Part shown: positions 28,723-37,998 of the stretch, one piece after another
Position numbering within the stretch: position 1 is the stretch's first letter
Layout of the letters: every line of letters starts with the position of its first letter
Assembly: GCF_022811845.1 (NCBI RefSeq)
Contig: NZ_CP064266.1
Span: forward strand, 1,674,001-1,738,000
Direction: 5' to 3'
Length of the DNA: 64,000 nt
Source of the DNA: Bacillus pseudomycoides
GTDB taxonomy: Bacteria > Bacillota > Bacilli > Bacillales > Bacillaceae_G
The notes under the pieces: model-generated
Database searches by the model: none
What the model was told of the DNA's origin: nothing
What the model saw: only the letters and a program-made list of their open reading frames with translations
Program-made: the position numbers and the translations under genes

Positions 28723-28867
28723 TTATTTTTAAGAAAACTTATAAAGACAGTCAATCTTACCCTTAGGAAAACTCCTAAGGTCTTTTTTATATGTTCAAAA
28801 TGAAACAGAGTGAAAAAATCTGTATAATAAAGAGCAGAGAATATTGTGAGTAAGGTAGGTGAAACCT

Positions 28868-29341
28868 TTGAATAAATATGAAATAACGACAACTTCGTCT
28901 GAAGAGACTCAGAACTTATCAGAAAAGTTAGGGAACCTTGTTAAGGAAAAAGATGTGCTTATTTTAGAAGGAGACTTAGGTGCTGGTAAGACAACATTTA
29001 CAAAAGGTCTTGCAAAAGGACTTGGTGTGAAACGAGTGGTAAATAGTCCGACATTCAATATTATTAAAGAGTATAAAGGAAGATTACCACTATATCATAT
29101 GGACGTGTATCGTTTAGCGGAAAGTGAAGAAGATTTAGGGTTTGATGAGTATTTTTATGGTGAAGGTATAACAGTAGTAGAATGGGCTCATTTAATTGAA
29201 TCTTTTTTACCAAATGAGAAATTAAAAATAAGCTTGTTCCATACAGGTGATGACACAAGGAAAATTGTGTTAGAACCAAGTGGTGAACGTTATATTAGAT
29301 TATGTGAGGAGCTATTACAAGATGAAAGTACTAGCAATTGA
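28868..29341 (+). CDS. tsaE: tRNA t6A biosynthesis ATPase TsaE
   Basis: A 157-aa P-loop ATPase working with TsaB and TsaD to put threonylcarbamoyl on A37 of ANN-decoding tRNAs. Walker A GDLGAGKT is at 35-42, with VNSPTFNII and a YHMDVYRL strand typical of the family. TTG 28868 is chosen because AGGTAGGTGA lies 5 bases before it; an in-frame GTG at 28859 overlaps that site. A TATAAT -10 element is visible at 28823-28828. It overlaps tsaB by 20 bp, and tsaE-tsaB-rimI-tsaD form one compact operon. Confidence 0.94.
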   Translation: MNKYEITTTSSEETQNLSEKLGNLVKEKDVLILEGDLGAGKTTFTKGLAKGLGVKRVVNSPTFNIIKEYKGRLPLYHMDVYRLAESEEDLGFDEYFYGEGITVVEWAHLIESFLPNEKLKISLFHTGDDTRKIVLEPSGERYIRLCEELLQDESTSN

Positions 29342-30014
29342 TACTTCAAATTATGTAATGGGTGTTTCTCTTATAGATGGAAATACTGTTACCGGAGAAA
29401 TCATTACGAATTTAACCAAAAATCATTCTGTACGCCTTATGCCCGCAGTAGAACAACTTCTAAAGGAATGTAATGTAAAAACGAAAGAGTTAGATAAAAT
29501 CGTTGTAGCTGCTGGTCCTGGATCTTATACAGGGGTTCGAATTGGTGTGACTGTTGCAAAAACGTTAGCTTGGTCATTGCAAATACCGATTGTCGGTGTG
29601 TCTAGTTTAGAAGTAGTGGCGGCGAACGGAGCTAATTTTCAAGGCGTTATTTGTCCATTGTTTGATGGGCGTCGCGGACAAATTTATACGGGCCTGTATA
29701 CATATAAAGAAGGACAGTTATCTTCTATAGAAGATGATCGAATAGTTCTTATTGTGGATTGGTTACAGATGTTAAAAGATAAAGGACAACCTGTTTTATT
29801 TATCGGCAATGACGTAGAGCAGCATAAAGAAACGATTGTAGGATATTTAGGGGACCAAGCTGTGTTTGCTTCTTGTACAAAGAACAACCCAAGACCAAGT
29901 GAACTAGCATTTTTAGGATTACAAAAAGAAGAGCAAAGTGTGCATACATTTGTTCCAAGCTATCTTCGTTTAGCAGAAGCAGAAGCAAAATGGCTAGAAA
30001 GTCAAAAAAAATAG
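29322..30014 (+). CDS. tsaB: tRNA t6A biosynthesis protein TsaB
   Basis: A 230-aa ASKHA-fold partner of TsaD. The N-terminus KVLAIDTSNYVMGVSLI and the segment VAAGPGSYTGVRIGVTVAKTLAW (about 65-87) are diagnostic. It is catalytically inert itself and serves as scaffold in the TsaBDE complex. ATG 29322 lies inside the 3' end of tsaE, behind GAGGAG. An in-frame start at 29280 would overlap tsaE much further. Followed 11 bp on by rimI. Confidence 0.93.
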   Translation: MKVLAIDTSNYVMGVSLIDGNTVTGEIITNLTKNHSVRLMPAVEQLLKECNVKTKELDKIVVAAGPGSYTGVRIGVTVAKTLAWSLQIPIVGVSSLEVVAANGANFQGVICPLFDGRRGQIYTGLYTYKEGQLSSIEDDRIVLIVDWLQMLKDKGQPVLFIGNDVEQHKETIVGYLGDQAVFASCTKNNPRPSELAFLGLQKEEQSVHTFVPSYLRLAEAEAKWLESQKK

Positions 30015-30025
30015 GGGTTATCAAG

Positions 30026-30469
30026 ATGGATATTACATTTAGAAAGATGACGACCGATGATATTGCTCAAATTGTAGTAATTGAAGAAGCGTCATTCTCA
30101 ACTCCTTGGACTGCCGATGCATTCCATCGTGAACTGACGATGAATGAATATGCACATTATGTCGTAATAGAAAAAGATGGTGTAGTAATTGGATACTGTG
30201 GATTGTGGATTATTATTGATGAATCACATATTACGAACATAGCCATCTTGCCAGAATATCGCGGTCAAAAGCTTGGGGATGCCTTGATGAAAGAGGTAAT
30301 GGATCACGCAAGAGTAATGGGAGCAAAAACGATGACACTTGAAGTACGGGTATCAAATGAAGTAGCAAAACAGTTATACCGAAAATACGGATTCCAAAAT
30401 GGTGGGATTCGTAAACGATACTATACAGACAATTATGAAGATGGTCTTGTAATGTGGGTGAATATATAA
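30026..30469 (+). CDS. rimI: Ribosomal protein-alanine N-acetyltransferase
   Basis: A 147-aa GNAT enzyme of the RimI type, which acetylates the N-terminus of ribosomal protein S18 in other bacteria. The acetyl-CoA loop segment ILPEYRGQKLGDALM is clear, followed by MTLEVRVSNEVAKQLYRKYGF, the RimI hallmark. ATG 30026 follows AGGGGT; an upstream in-frame start at 29990 would lie within tsaB. Its stop TAA shares one base with the tsaD ATG (TAATG), a coupled junction. Confidence 0.93.
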   Translation: MDITFRKMTTDDIAQIVVIEEASFSTPWTADAFHRELTMNEYAHYVVIEKDGVVIGYCGLWIIIDESHITNIAILPEYRGQKLGDALMKEVMDHARVMGAKTMTLEVRVSNEVAKQLYRKYGFQNGGIRKRYYTDNYEDGLVMWVNI

Positions 30470-31485
30470 TGGAAAAAAATACGATTATACTTGGTATTGA
30501 AACGAGCTGTGATGAAACAGCTGTAGCAGTTGTTAAAAATGGAACAGAAATAGTAGCAAATGTTGTCGCTTCACAAATTGAAAGCCATAAGCGTTTTGGC
30601 GGAGTTGTGCCGGAAATTGCATCACGTCATCATGTAGAACAAATCACAGTTGTTTTAGAAGAAGCATTAAAACAGGCGAACATTACATTTGAAGATATTG
30701 ATGCAATTGCTGTGACGGAAGGACCTGGTTTAGTAGGAGCACTTTTAATAGGGGTAAATGCAGCGAAAGCAGTTGCTTTCGCTCATAATATTCCTCTTGT
30801 TGGTGTTCATCATATTGCGGGGCATATTTATGCGAATCGCTTAGTAAAAGAACTACAATTCCCGTTGTTATCACTTGTTGTGTCTGGGGGGCATACAGAG
30901 CTTGTTTATATGAAAGAACATGGTTCGTTTGAAGTAATTGGTGAAACGAGAGATGATGCGGCAGGAGAAGCATATGATAAAGTCGCGCGTACATTATCTA
31001 TGCCATATCCAGGTGGTCCTCATATTGATCGCCTTGCCCATGAAGGGAATCCGATAATTGATTTACCTCGTGCGTGGCTAGAACCAGATTCTTACGATTT
31101 TAGCTTTAGTGGATTGAAATCAGCAGTTATCAACACTGTGCATAACGCAAAACAACGCGGAGAAGAAATTGCACCAGAGGATTTAGCAGCTAGCTTCCAA
31201 GCAAGTGTAATAGATGTACTAGTAACGAAAGCAGTGCGTGCGGCAGAAGCGTATGGTATAAAACAAGTGCTTCTTGCTGGTGGTGTTGCAGCGAATAAAG
31301 GTCTTCGTGCACGTTTAGAGGAAGAGTTTGCGAAAAAAGAAGAAATTGAGCTTATTATTCCACCGTTATCCTTGTGCACAGACAATGCAGCGATGATTGC
31401 AGCAGCAGGCACAATTGCATATGAACAAGGGAAACGCGCGACATTAGCACTAAATGCAAATCCAGGACTAGATATTGAAGCATAG
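30469..31485 (+). CDS. tsaD: tRNA N6-adenosine threonylcarbamoyltransferase TsaD
   Basis: A 338-aa catalytic subunit of t6A synthesis (formerly Gcp/YgjD). Iron ligands H115 and H119 lie in VGVHHIAGH. The N-terminal ILGIETSCDETAVA and the FSGLKSAVINTV and LCTDNAAMIAAAG segments match the family. ATG 30469 overlaps the rimI stop. Essential in most Bacillus. The operon ends at the hairpin 31517-31553. Confidence 0.96.
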   Translation: MEKNTIILGIETSCDETAVAVVKNGTEIVANVVASQIESHKRFGGVVPEIASRHHVEQITVVLEEALKQANITFEDIDAIAVTEGPGLVGALLIGVNAAKAVAFAHNIPLVGVHHIAGHIYANRLVKELQFPLLSLVVSGGHTELVYMKEHGSFEVIGETRDDAAGEAYDKVARTLSMPYPGGPHIDRLAHEGNPIIDLPRAWLEPDSYDFSFSGLKSAVINTVHNAKQRGEEIAPEDLAASFQASVIDVLVTKAVRAAEAYGIKQVLLAGGVAANKGLRARLEEEFAKKEEIELIIPPLSLCTDNAAMIAAAGTIAYEQGKRATLALNANPGLDIEA

Positions 31486-31516
31486 TTATGCACATAATTA
31501 ACCACAACCTGTGGAT

Positions 31517-31553
31517 AAAACCCCTATTATCTGTTGATAATGGGGGTTTTATT
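31517..31553 (+). terminator. Terminator of the tsaEB-rimI-tsaD operon
   Basis: AAAACCCC-TATTATC with GATAATGGGGGTTTT, GTTT-like loop, then ATT. A strong stem. Confidence 0.8.
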
Positions 31554-31707
31554 GTGAATATAAAATGTGCATAACTTTTTTGTGTTTTGTGTATAATGTG
31601 GAAAAGTTATTTTTGAGTTTATATACTAAAGGTGGATATGTGTATAAGGTTGTGGATAATGATATCGAGGTCAGACCTTTGACCATAGTCTTTTGTATTG
31701 AAAAATA

Positions 31708-31746
31708 AACAAGGTAGTTGAATGACCTTCAACTACCTTGTTTTCA
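31708..31746. terminator. Terminator of the ABC-F gene (bidirectional)
   Basis: 15-bp perfect stem (31708-31722 with 31728-31742), with A-rich and T-rich flanks. It lies 20 bp past the ABC-F stop. The stretch 31554-31707 shows no gene. Confidence 0.85.
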
Positions 31747-31765
31747 TCATATGAATATATAGGGG

Positions 31766-33691
31766 TTATACGTGTAACTCTTCCCATTCCGCCATAAACT
31801 TCTCTAATTCTTCTTGTTTTGTTTGCTTTGCTGTTGTAATCTCACTAGCTCGTTCGTAGTCGGCATATACTTCAGGTAGACAAAGTTCCGCTTCTAATTG
31901 TTCAATTTCTGCTTCTAAATTTGCAATGTTTTGTTCGATTTCTTCAATTTTTCGGGTACGTTGACGTTCCTGCTTTTTACGTTCTTTTTCTTCAAGATAA
32001 TTTAATTTTTCTTGAGCAATAGTCTTTTGGACTGGTGCATCCTCTTCTTGTTGTTCAAACTCCGCACGTTCAATCATTTCATTTTTCTTTTCAATATAGT
32101 AGTCATAGTCACCTAAATATTCTTGTGCACCATCTATTGATAACTCAACGACTGTAGTTGTGACACGGTTAATAAAATAGCGATCATGGGAAACGAATAA
32201 AAGAGTTCCTGGATAATCAATTAAGGCATTCTCTAAAATTTCTTTACTATTTAAATCAAGATGGTTTGTTGGCTCATCGAGAATCAGTAGATTAGATTTT
32301 TGCATCATCAATTTCGCTAGAGCTAATCGAGCTTTTTGACCACCACTTAGAGAAGATACAGGTTTTAATACATCATCCCCAGTGAATAAGAAGTTACCGA
32401 GTATCGTGCGAATTTCTTTTTCTGGCTGAAGTGGATAATCATCCCATAGTTCGTTTAAGACACGCTTAGATGATGTTAAGTTTGCTTGTTCTTGATCATA
32501 ATATCCAATAGATACATTTGAACCGAAAGAAACTTCACCGCTTAGTGTGTTTAATTTATTCACAATTGATTTTAATAATGTAGATTTTCCAATACCATTT
32601 GGACCGACTAGTGCAACGCTATCACCGCGGGTTAAGCGCATGTTTACATGTTCAATAATCGGTTCTTTGTCATATCCGATAGAAACATCTTTTACTTGTA
32701 ATACGTCGTTTCCACTTTGTTTTTCGATATCAAAGTGGAAGGATGCAGATTTAGAGTCACCTAATGGTCTAGTTAGTAATTCCATTCTGTCTAACTGCTT
32801 TTGACGACTTTGTGCACGTTTTGTTGTAGACGCACGGGCAATATTCTTTTGGACGAAGTCTTCAAGTTTAGCAATTTCCTCTTGTTGTTTCTCATAACGC
32901 TTCATTTCCTGCTCATACAGTGCAGCTTTTAAATCTAAATATTTACTGTAGTTACCAATATATCGTCTGCTTTCTTTATTAGAAATTTCATATACTTGTG
33001 TAACAAGCTTATCTAAAAAGTAGCGGTCGTGGGAAACGATTAAAATAGCTCCAGGGTAGCCTTGTAAATATTGTTCAAGCCATGTTAATGTATCGATATC
33101 TAAATGGTTCGTTGGCTCGTCCAAGATGAGTAAGTCTGGTTTTGTTAGCAGTAGCTTCCCAAGAGCAAGTCTTGTTTTCTGTCCGCCACTTAACGTAGAA
33201 ATTGTTGTTTGGTGTGTTTCGACCGGAAAACCAAGTCCACTTAAAATGGAGCGAATATCCGCTTCATATTGGTAACCACCTTGATCTTTGTAGTCTAACT
33301 GTAATTGATCATAATCAGCGAGTAATTTCTCGTACGTAGCAGCATTGGAAAAGTTCTCTTCCTGCCCCATTTCCTGCTCTAGCCTTCGAAGTTTCTTTTC
33401 CATTTGCTGCAAATGAGAAAAGACAGTAAGCATTTCATCCCAAATTGTTAAAGTGGTTTCTAACCCAGTATTTTGGGCTAAGTATCCAATAGAAACATCT
33501 TTTGGTTTTATAATTTCTCCACCATCGTGAGATAATTCACCAGCAATTATTTTTAATAATGTAGATTTTCCAGCACCATTTCGACCAACTAGTGCAATGC
33601 GATCTTTTGTTTGAACTTCCAATTTAATGTTTGCAAGAATTGTTTCAGCACCGTATAATTTTGAAAGCCCATTCACTTGTAATAAAATCAA
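31766..33691 (-). CDS. ydiF: ABC-F family ATPase (YdiF-like)
   Basis: A 641-aa soluble protein with two ABC domains and no membrane segment. First Walker A GRNGAGKST (about 36-44) and LSGGQKTRLAL; second GPNGIGKST (about 360) and LSGGQKARLAL; the linker between them carries the basic P-site tRNA interaction motif region. A charged coiled coil ends the protein (about 545-640, rich in E, K, R and Q). ABC-F proteins act on stalled ribosomes; this one is probably a housekeeping translation factor. TTG 33691 is used: GAGGTGA lies 5-6 bases upstream; a start at 33745 would enclose it. Divergent from rex. Confidence 0.92.
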   Translation of the reverse strand: MILLQVNGLSKLYGAETILANIKLEVQTKDRIALVGRNGAGKSTLLKIIAGELSHDGGEIIKPKDVSIGYLAQNTGLETTLTIWDEMLTVFSHLQQMEKKLRRLEQEMGQEENFSNAATYEKLLADYDQLQLDYKDQGGYQYEADIRSILSGLGFPVETHQTTISTLSGGQKTRLALGKLLLTKPDLLILDEPTNHLDIDTLTWLEQYLQGYPGAILIVSHDRYFLDKLVTQVYEISNKESRRYIGNYSKYLDLKAALYEQEMKRYEKQQEEIAKLEDFVQKNIARASTTKRAQSRQKQLDRMELLTRPLGDSKSASFHFDIEKQSGNDVLQVKDVSIGYDKEPIIEHVNMRLTRGDSVALVGPNGIGKSTLLKSIVNKLNTLSGEVSFGSNVSIGYYDQEQANLTSSKRVLNELWDDYPLQPEKEIRTILGNFLFTGDDVLKPVSSLSGGQKARLALAKLMMQKSNLLILDEPTNHLDLNSKEILENALIDYPGTLLFVSHDRYFINRVTTTVVELSIDGAQEYLGDYDYYIEKKNEMIERAEFEQQEEDAPVQKTIAQEKLNYLEEKERKKQERQRTRKIEEIEQNIANLEAEIEQLEAELCLPEVYADYERASEITTAKQTKQEELEKFMAEWEELHV

Positions 33692-33829
33692 TGTTTTCAC
33701 CTCAAATAATTTCTTAACTTTGCCATGTTTATATTTCTCAATCATACTAAAAATAGTGTATAGTTTAAAATAAAGAGAGAAGTCTCTCTCTATTATACAG
33801 GGAAAATCATATGTACTAAACTTCTGTAT

Positions 33830-33849
33830 TTGTTTAAATATGTGAACAA
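33830..33849. promoter_or_regulatory. Possible regulatory inverted repeat upstream of rex
   Basis: TTGTT..AACAA around ATATGTG loosely resembles a Rex operator (TTGTGAA-N4-TTCACAA) 25 bp before rex, but its inner bases do not match well. Autoregulation is only a possibility. Confidence 0.25.
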
Positions 33850-33873
33850 AGATAGGAAGAGAGGAGAGGTTAT

Positions 33874-34503
33874 ATGGATCAGCAAAAGATTCCGCAGGCC
33901 ACTGCCAAACGGTTGCCTCTATACTATCGATTTATCCAAAACTTATCTCTTTCTGGTAAGCAGCGTGTTTCATCGGCAGAATTGAGTGAAGCGGTGAAGG
34001 TAGATTCCGCGACAATTCGAAGAGACTTTTCATATTTTGGAGCGTTAGGAAAAAAGGGATATGGATATAATGTGAATTATTTACTATCATTTTTTCGAGA
34101 AACGCTTGATCAAGACGATATAACACGTGTAGCACTTATTGGAGTAGGTAATTTAGGGACAGCTTTCTTACATTACAATTTCACGAAAAATAATAATACA
34201 AAGATTGAAATGGCGTTTGATGTCAATGAGGAGAAAGTTGGAAAAGAAATCGGAGGAATTCCTGTATATCATTTAGATGAATTAGAAGAGCGTTTGACAA
34301 ATGATATCCAGGTGGCAATATTAACAGTACCTGCTACCGTTGCACAAGCTGTGGCAGATCGATTGGCCGAAACAAATGTACACGGAATTTTAAATTTTAC
34401 ACCGGCACGATTAAATGTGTCAGACAATATAAGAATTCATCATATTGATTTAGCTGTAGAATTACAAACACTTGTTTATTTTTTGAAAAATTATCCACAA
34501 TAA
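33874..34503 (+). CDS. rex: Redox-sensing transcriptional repressor Rex
   Basis: A 209-aa dimeric repressor that senses the NADH/NAD+ ratio and controls fermentation and respiration genes. The N-terminal winged helix (about 15-75) includes SATIRRDFSYFGALGKKGYGYNV; the Rossmann NAD(H) domain begins with GVGNLG (90-95). It ends with a C-terminal swapped helix (LAVELQTLVYFLKN). ATG follows AGAGGAGAGG. The context ydiF-rex-ydiK-ydiL-groES is the same as in B. subtilis, except that tatAy/tatCy are absent here. Confidence 0.96.
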   Translation: MDQQKIPQATAKRLPLYYRFIQNLSLSGKQRVSSAELSEAVKVDSATIRRDFSYFGALGKKGYGYNVNYLLSFFRETLDQDDITRVALIGVGNLGTAFLHYNFTKNNNTKIEMAFDVNEEKVGKEIGGIPVYHLDELEERLTNDIQVAILTVPATVAQAVADRLAETNVHGILNFTPARLNVSDNIRIHHIDLAVELQTLVYFLKNYPQ

Positions 34504-34536
34504 AACGCAGAGGAAATCCCTCTGCGTTTTATTGTG
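34502..34536. terminator. Bidirectional terminator between rex and ydiK
   Basis: 12-bp perfect stem AAAACGCAGAGG/CCTCTGCGTTTT with a 5-nt loop; it overlaps both stop codons. Confidence 0.88.
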
Positions 34537-34723
34537 GTTTTTTCTTTCTAAATTTGACTAAGATAAGTCGAAGTGCCAAATTAAAATCAATTGTTGCCAT
34601 AGCAGCAAACAGTAGTGTCCCAAAGTTCCAAATTGTATCTGTAACGTTCGTAATTGCGAAACGTGTAAAGACACATCCAAGAAGGAAATATAGTGCTGCC
34701 ATGAACAATGGTGAGTTCCTCAT
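34529..34723 (-). CDS. ydiK: Small membrane protein YdiK (DUF4305)
   Basis: A 64-aa protein with two hydrophobic segments (about 7-25 and 33-54) and a basic tail RKKKPQ. It matches YdiK of Bacillus in size, topology and position between rex and ydiL. ATG lies 9 bases after GGAGGA. That Shine-Dalgarno overlaps the last codons of ydiL, so the pair is co-transcribed and coupled. Function unknown. Confidence 0.8.
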   Translation of the reverse strand: MRNSPLFMAALYFLLGCVFTRFAITNVTDTIWNFGTLLFAAMATIDFNLALRLILVKFRKKKPQ

Positions 34724-34725
34724 AT

Positions 34726-35469
34726 TTAAAATCCTCCGATAAATCCTTGCATTTTTTCTGCTTGTTTAATCATTTCTTGTATTTGTTCGTTACTTACTAG
34801 TACTTGGGTTATTGCAACTAATGTATTCATCGCAACGTGAGCCATAATAGGAACGATGATTCGTTTCGTTTTCACATATAGAAAAGCGAAAACAAGTCCC
34901 ATGGAAGTGTATACTAACAAGTGTGTAAAATCAAAGTGAATTGCCGCGAAAACAAGCGAACTAATAATTGCCGCGATAAAGAAATTAAATCTTTTATAGA
35001 GTGTTCCAAATAAAATTTTTCTAAAGACAATCTCTTCTAAAATAGGACCGATGATAGATATAACAATAAGAAACCATGGAGTAGCTCTTGCTATTTCCAT
35101 CAAATCTTGAGTATTTTGGGAGCCAGGATTAATTCCAAATAATCGTATTTCAATATTAGCTGCAAGTATTTGAGCAAACATAGCTAAAAAGAAACCGATA
35201 AAAATCCAGCCGATTGTAGCAGAGGTGCTAGCCCGCTTCGTATCTAAATGTCTTTCACGGATATCGGTTCTAAGGAGCCAAAGTATAATACATAATGCAA
35301 TAAAAAAGCTGATGATGGACCAGTGACCAGCCATGATTTGTATTTTTTGCTCGCGTGAAACTGCCATATTATCATATAGTCCTGTTTTTAAAAGGAGCCA
35401 CATTCCGACAATTCCCGATAGTTGCATCAGAATATATGTAACTATAATCCACCAATATTGTTTTTTCAA
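34726..35469 (-). CDS. ydiL: CPBP-family intramembrane metalloprotease (CAAX protease-like)
   Basis: A 247-aa membrane protein with about seven hydrophobic segments. The Abi/CPBP active-site motifs are present: EEIVFR (E145, E146, R150), HFDFTH (H178 and H183) and HVAMN (H211, N215). Bacterial members resemble Rce1, but substrates are unknown; some protect against bacteriocins. TTG 35469 is the best in-frame start, with AAAGGATGG about 12 bases upstream. First gene of the ydiL-ydiK unit. Confidence 0.88.
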   Translation of the reverse strand: MKKQYWWIIVTYILMQLSGIVGMWLLLKTGLYDNMAVSREQKIQIMAGHWSIISFFIALCIILWLLRTDIRERHLDTKRASTSATIGWIFIGFFLAMFAQILAANIEIRLFGINPGSQNTQDLMEIARATPWFLIVISIIGPILEEIVFRKILFGTLYKRFNFFIAAIISSLVFAAIHFDFTHLLVYTSMGLVFAFLYVKTKRIIVPIMAHVAMNTLVAITQVLVSNEQIQEMIKQAEKMQGFIGGF

Positions 35470-35778
35470 ATGGGTTAACCATCCTTTCTAACTCTAGTTT
35501 ATGAGATGAGGCGAGATAACATGTAAACATCCTGCCTGGGGATACGTAATAACCGTTTGTATTATTATTTTTTTGTAAATCTTTACTTGAAAATGAAATA
35601 GATGACAGGAAAAAGCTGTACCTATAGAGAAAATAACTTATGGCATCTTTCATATTGTAACATACGATAAGTGGAAAAGCTGATTCATATACAAAAGGCT
35701 TTTTGGAGAATTATTTCTGTTATTGTTGTATAGAAAAAGTTTATATCACAATTTGCGAAAAAATTATGATTTTTTTAC
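35470..35778. other. Intergenic, AT-rich; no gene seen
   Basis: Should hold the ydiL promoter on the minus strand. I see no ORF with a ribosome binding site and no convincing hairpin. Confidence 0.5.
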
Positions 35779-35844
35779 TTGCAAAAGAAAATTAGATTAT
35801 TTATTATTATAAGTGTGTTAGCACTCGGGGTGCCTGAGTGCTAA
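35779..35844 (+). promoter_or_regulatory. groESL promoter with CIRCE operator
   Basis: TTGCAA (35779-35784), 17-bp spacer, TATTAT (35802-35807). CIRCE, TTAGCACTC-N9-GAGTGCTAA, is perfect at 35818-35844, just downstream of the start site. It binds the heat-shock repressor HrcA. Confidence 0.95.
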
Positions 35845-35884
35845 TAGAGGAAATTTACATAGACAAATGAGGAGGTTATTGTTC

Positions 35885-36169
35885 ATGCTAAAGCCATTAG
35901 GTGATCGCGTTGTAATTGAGCTTGTTCAAGCAGAAGAAAAAACAGCAAGTGGTATTGTATTACCAGACACTGCAAAAGAAAAACCACAAGAGGGTAAAGT
36001 TATTGCAGTAGGTACTGGTCGAGTGCTTGAAAATGGTGAGCGTGTTGCTTTAGAGGTAGCAGCAGGTGATCTTATCATCTTCTCAAAATATGCAGGTACT
36101 GAAGTGAAATACGAAGGTACAGACTACTTGATTTTACGTGAAAGTGACATTTTAGCAATTATCGGTTAA
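35885..36169 (+). CDS. groES: Co-chaperonin GroES
   Basis: A 94-aa Hsp10, the heptameric lid of GroEL. It starts MLKPLGDRVVIELVQAEEKTASGIVLPDTAKEKPQEG, including the mobile loop around residues 17-33, and ends YLILRESDILAIIG. ATG 35885 lies about 9 bases after GAGGAGG; an in-frame start at 35867 would span that site. It is controlled by the CIRCE element upstream and lies 37 bp before groEL. Confidence 0.98.
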   Translation: MLKPLGDRVVIELVQAEEKTASGIVLPDTAKEKPQEGKVIAVGTGRVLENGERVALEVAAGDLIIFSKYAGTEVKYEGTDYLILRESDILAIIG

Positions 36170-36206
36170 TTATATACATTTTAAAAATCCAAGGGGGTCA
36201 AATATT

Positions 36207-37841
36207 ATGGCAAAAGATATTAAATTTAGTGAAGAAGCACGTCGTTCGATGCTTCGCGGTGTCGACACTCTTGCAAACGCAGTAAAAGTAACGCTTGGAC
36301 CAAAAGGTCGTAACGTTGTACTTGAGAAAAAATTTGGTTCACCACTTATTACAAATGATGGTGTAACAATTGCCAAAGAAATCGAATTAGAAGATGCATT
36401 TGAAAACATGGGTGCAAAATTAGTAGCAGAAGTTGCTAGCAAAACAAATGACGTAGCTGGTGACGGAACAACAACTGCAACTGTATTAGCACAAGCTATG
36501 ATTCTTGAAGGTTTAAAAAACGTAACAGCTGGTGCAAACCCAATGGGTCTTCGTAAAGGTATCGAAAAAGCTGTTGTTGCAGCAGTAGAAGAATTAAAAG
36601 CAATTTCTAAACCAATCGAAGGTAAATCTTCTATCGCGCAAGTAGCTGCTATTTCTGCTGCTGACGAAGAAGTAGGTAAACTAATTGCTGAAGCAATGGA
36701 GCGCGTTGGTAACGACGGCGTTATTACTTTAGAAGAATCTAAAGGATTCACAACAGAATTAGATGTAGTAGAAGGTATGCAATTTGATCGTGGATATGCA
36801 TCTCCTTACATGATTACTGATTCTGACAAAATGGAAGCAGTGCTTGATAATCCATACATCTTAATCACTGACAAAAAGATTTCTAACATTCAAGAAATCT
36901 TACCAGTGTTAGAGCAAGTGGTACAACAAGGTAAACCACTTCTTATCATCGCAGAAGATGTAGAGGGCGAAGCATTAGCTACATTAGTAGTGAACAAACT
37001 TCGTGGTACATTCAATGTAGTAGCTGTTAAAGCTCCTGGATTCGGTGACCGTCGTAAAGCAATGTTAGAAGATATCGCAATCTTAACTGGTGGCGAAGTA
37101 ATCACTGAAGAATTAGGACGCGACTTAAAATCTGCTACAGTTGCATCTTTAGGACGCGCTGGTAAAGTGGTTGTAACGAAAGAAAACACAACTGTAGTTG
37201 AAGGTATAGGCAACACTGAACAAATCGAAGCTCGCATCGGTCAAATCCGTGCGCAGTTAGAAGAAACTACTTCTGAATTCGATCGTGAAAAATTACAAGA
37301 ACGTCTTGCTAAACTTGCAGGTGGCGTAGCAGTAATTAAAGTAGGTGCAGCAACTGAAACTGAGTTAAAAGAGCGTAAACTTCGTATTGAAGATGCACTT
37401 AACTCAACTCGTGCAGCAGTAGAAGAAGGTATTGTTGCAGGTGGCGGTACTTCACTTATGAACGTATATACAAAAGTAGCTGGTCTTGCAGCTGAAGGCG
37501 ACGAAGCAACAGGTATCAACATTGTACTTCGTGCATTAGAAGAGCCAGTTCGCCAAATCGCAATCAACGCTGGTCTAGAAGGATCTGTTGTTGTAGAACG
37601 CTTAAAAGGCGAAAAAGTAGGCGTTGGTTTTAACGCAGCAACAGGCGAATGGGTAAACATGCTTGAGTCTGGTATCGTAGATCCAGCAAAAGTAACTCGT
37701 TCAGCACTTCAAAACGCAGCATCTGTTGCAGCAATGTTCTTAACAACTGAAGCTGTAGTTGCTGATAAGCCAGAACCAAATGCTCCAGCAATGCCTGATA
37801 TGGGCGGCATGGGCATGGGCGGTATGGGCGGCATGATGTAA
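36207..37841 (+). CDS. groEL: Chaperonin GroEL
   Basis: A 544-aa Hsp60 forming the tetradecameric folding chamber with GroES. Equatorial ATP site residues lie in VTLGPKGRNV and the GDGTTTATVLA segment (about 85-95). AAVEEGIVAGGG and the Gly-Met-rich C-terminal tail (GGMGMGGMGGMM) are typical. ATG follows AAGGGGG. The coding is rich in highly used codons, as expected. Second gene of the HrcA/CIRCE operon; terminator at 37858. Confidence 0.98.
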   Translation: MAKDIKFSEEARRSMLRGVDTLANAVKVTLGPKGRNVVLEKKFGSPLITNDGVTIAKEIELEDAFENMGAKLVAEVASKTNDVAGDGTTTATVLAQAMILEGLKNVTAGANPMGLRKGIEKAVVAAVEELKAISKPIEGKSSIAQVAAISAADEEVGKLIAEAMERVGNDGVITLEESKGFTTELDVVEGMQFDRGYASPYMITDSDKMEAVLDNPYILITDKKISNIQEILPVLEQVVQQGKPLLIIAEDVEGEALATLVVNKLRGTFNVVAVKAPGFGDRRKAMLEDIAILTGGEVITEELGRDLKSATVASLGRAGKVVVTKENTTVVEGIGNTEQIEARIGQIRAQLEETTSEFDREKLQERLAKLAGGVAVIKVGAATETELKERKLRIEDALNSTRAAVEEGIVAGGGTSLMNVYTKVAGLAAEGDEATGINIVLRALEEPVRQIAINAGLEGSVVVERLKGEKVGVGFNAATGEWVNMLESGIVDPAKVTRSALQNAASVAAMFLTTEAVVADKPEPNAPAMPDMGGMGMGGMGGMM

Positions 37842-37857
37842 TTTTATCTGTCGACGG

Positions 37858-37893
37858 AACATCCATCTCTATATAGAGGTGGATGTTTTTTAT
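37858..37893 (+). terminator. Terminator of groESL
   Basis: 12-bp stem (37858-37869 with 37876-37887, one G:U), 6-nt loop, six T. Confidence 0.88.
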
Positions 37894-37949
37894 GTTTTTG
37901 GTCATTTATATATCCATTTTAATTTTTTGATATGTAAGTAAGTTACGGT

Positions 37950-37998
37950 TATGAAAACAAAAGAAGGTCTCTACTCGTTTTCTTCTTTTGTTTTCATA
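37950..37998. repeat. Perfect 17-bp inverted repeat between groEL and guaA
   Basis: Arms 37950-37966 and 37982-37998 are exact complements (TATGAAAACAAAAGAAG on the left), with a 15-nt loop. There is no T run, so it is not a simple terminator. A smaller CCGCT..AGCGG hairpin follows at about 38018-38036. The rest of 37999-38164 shows no gene. Confidence 0.6.
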
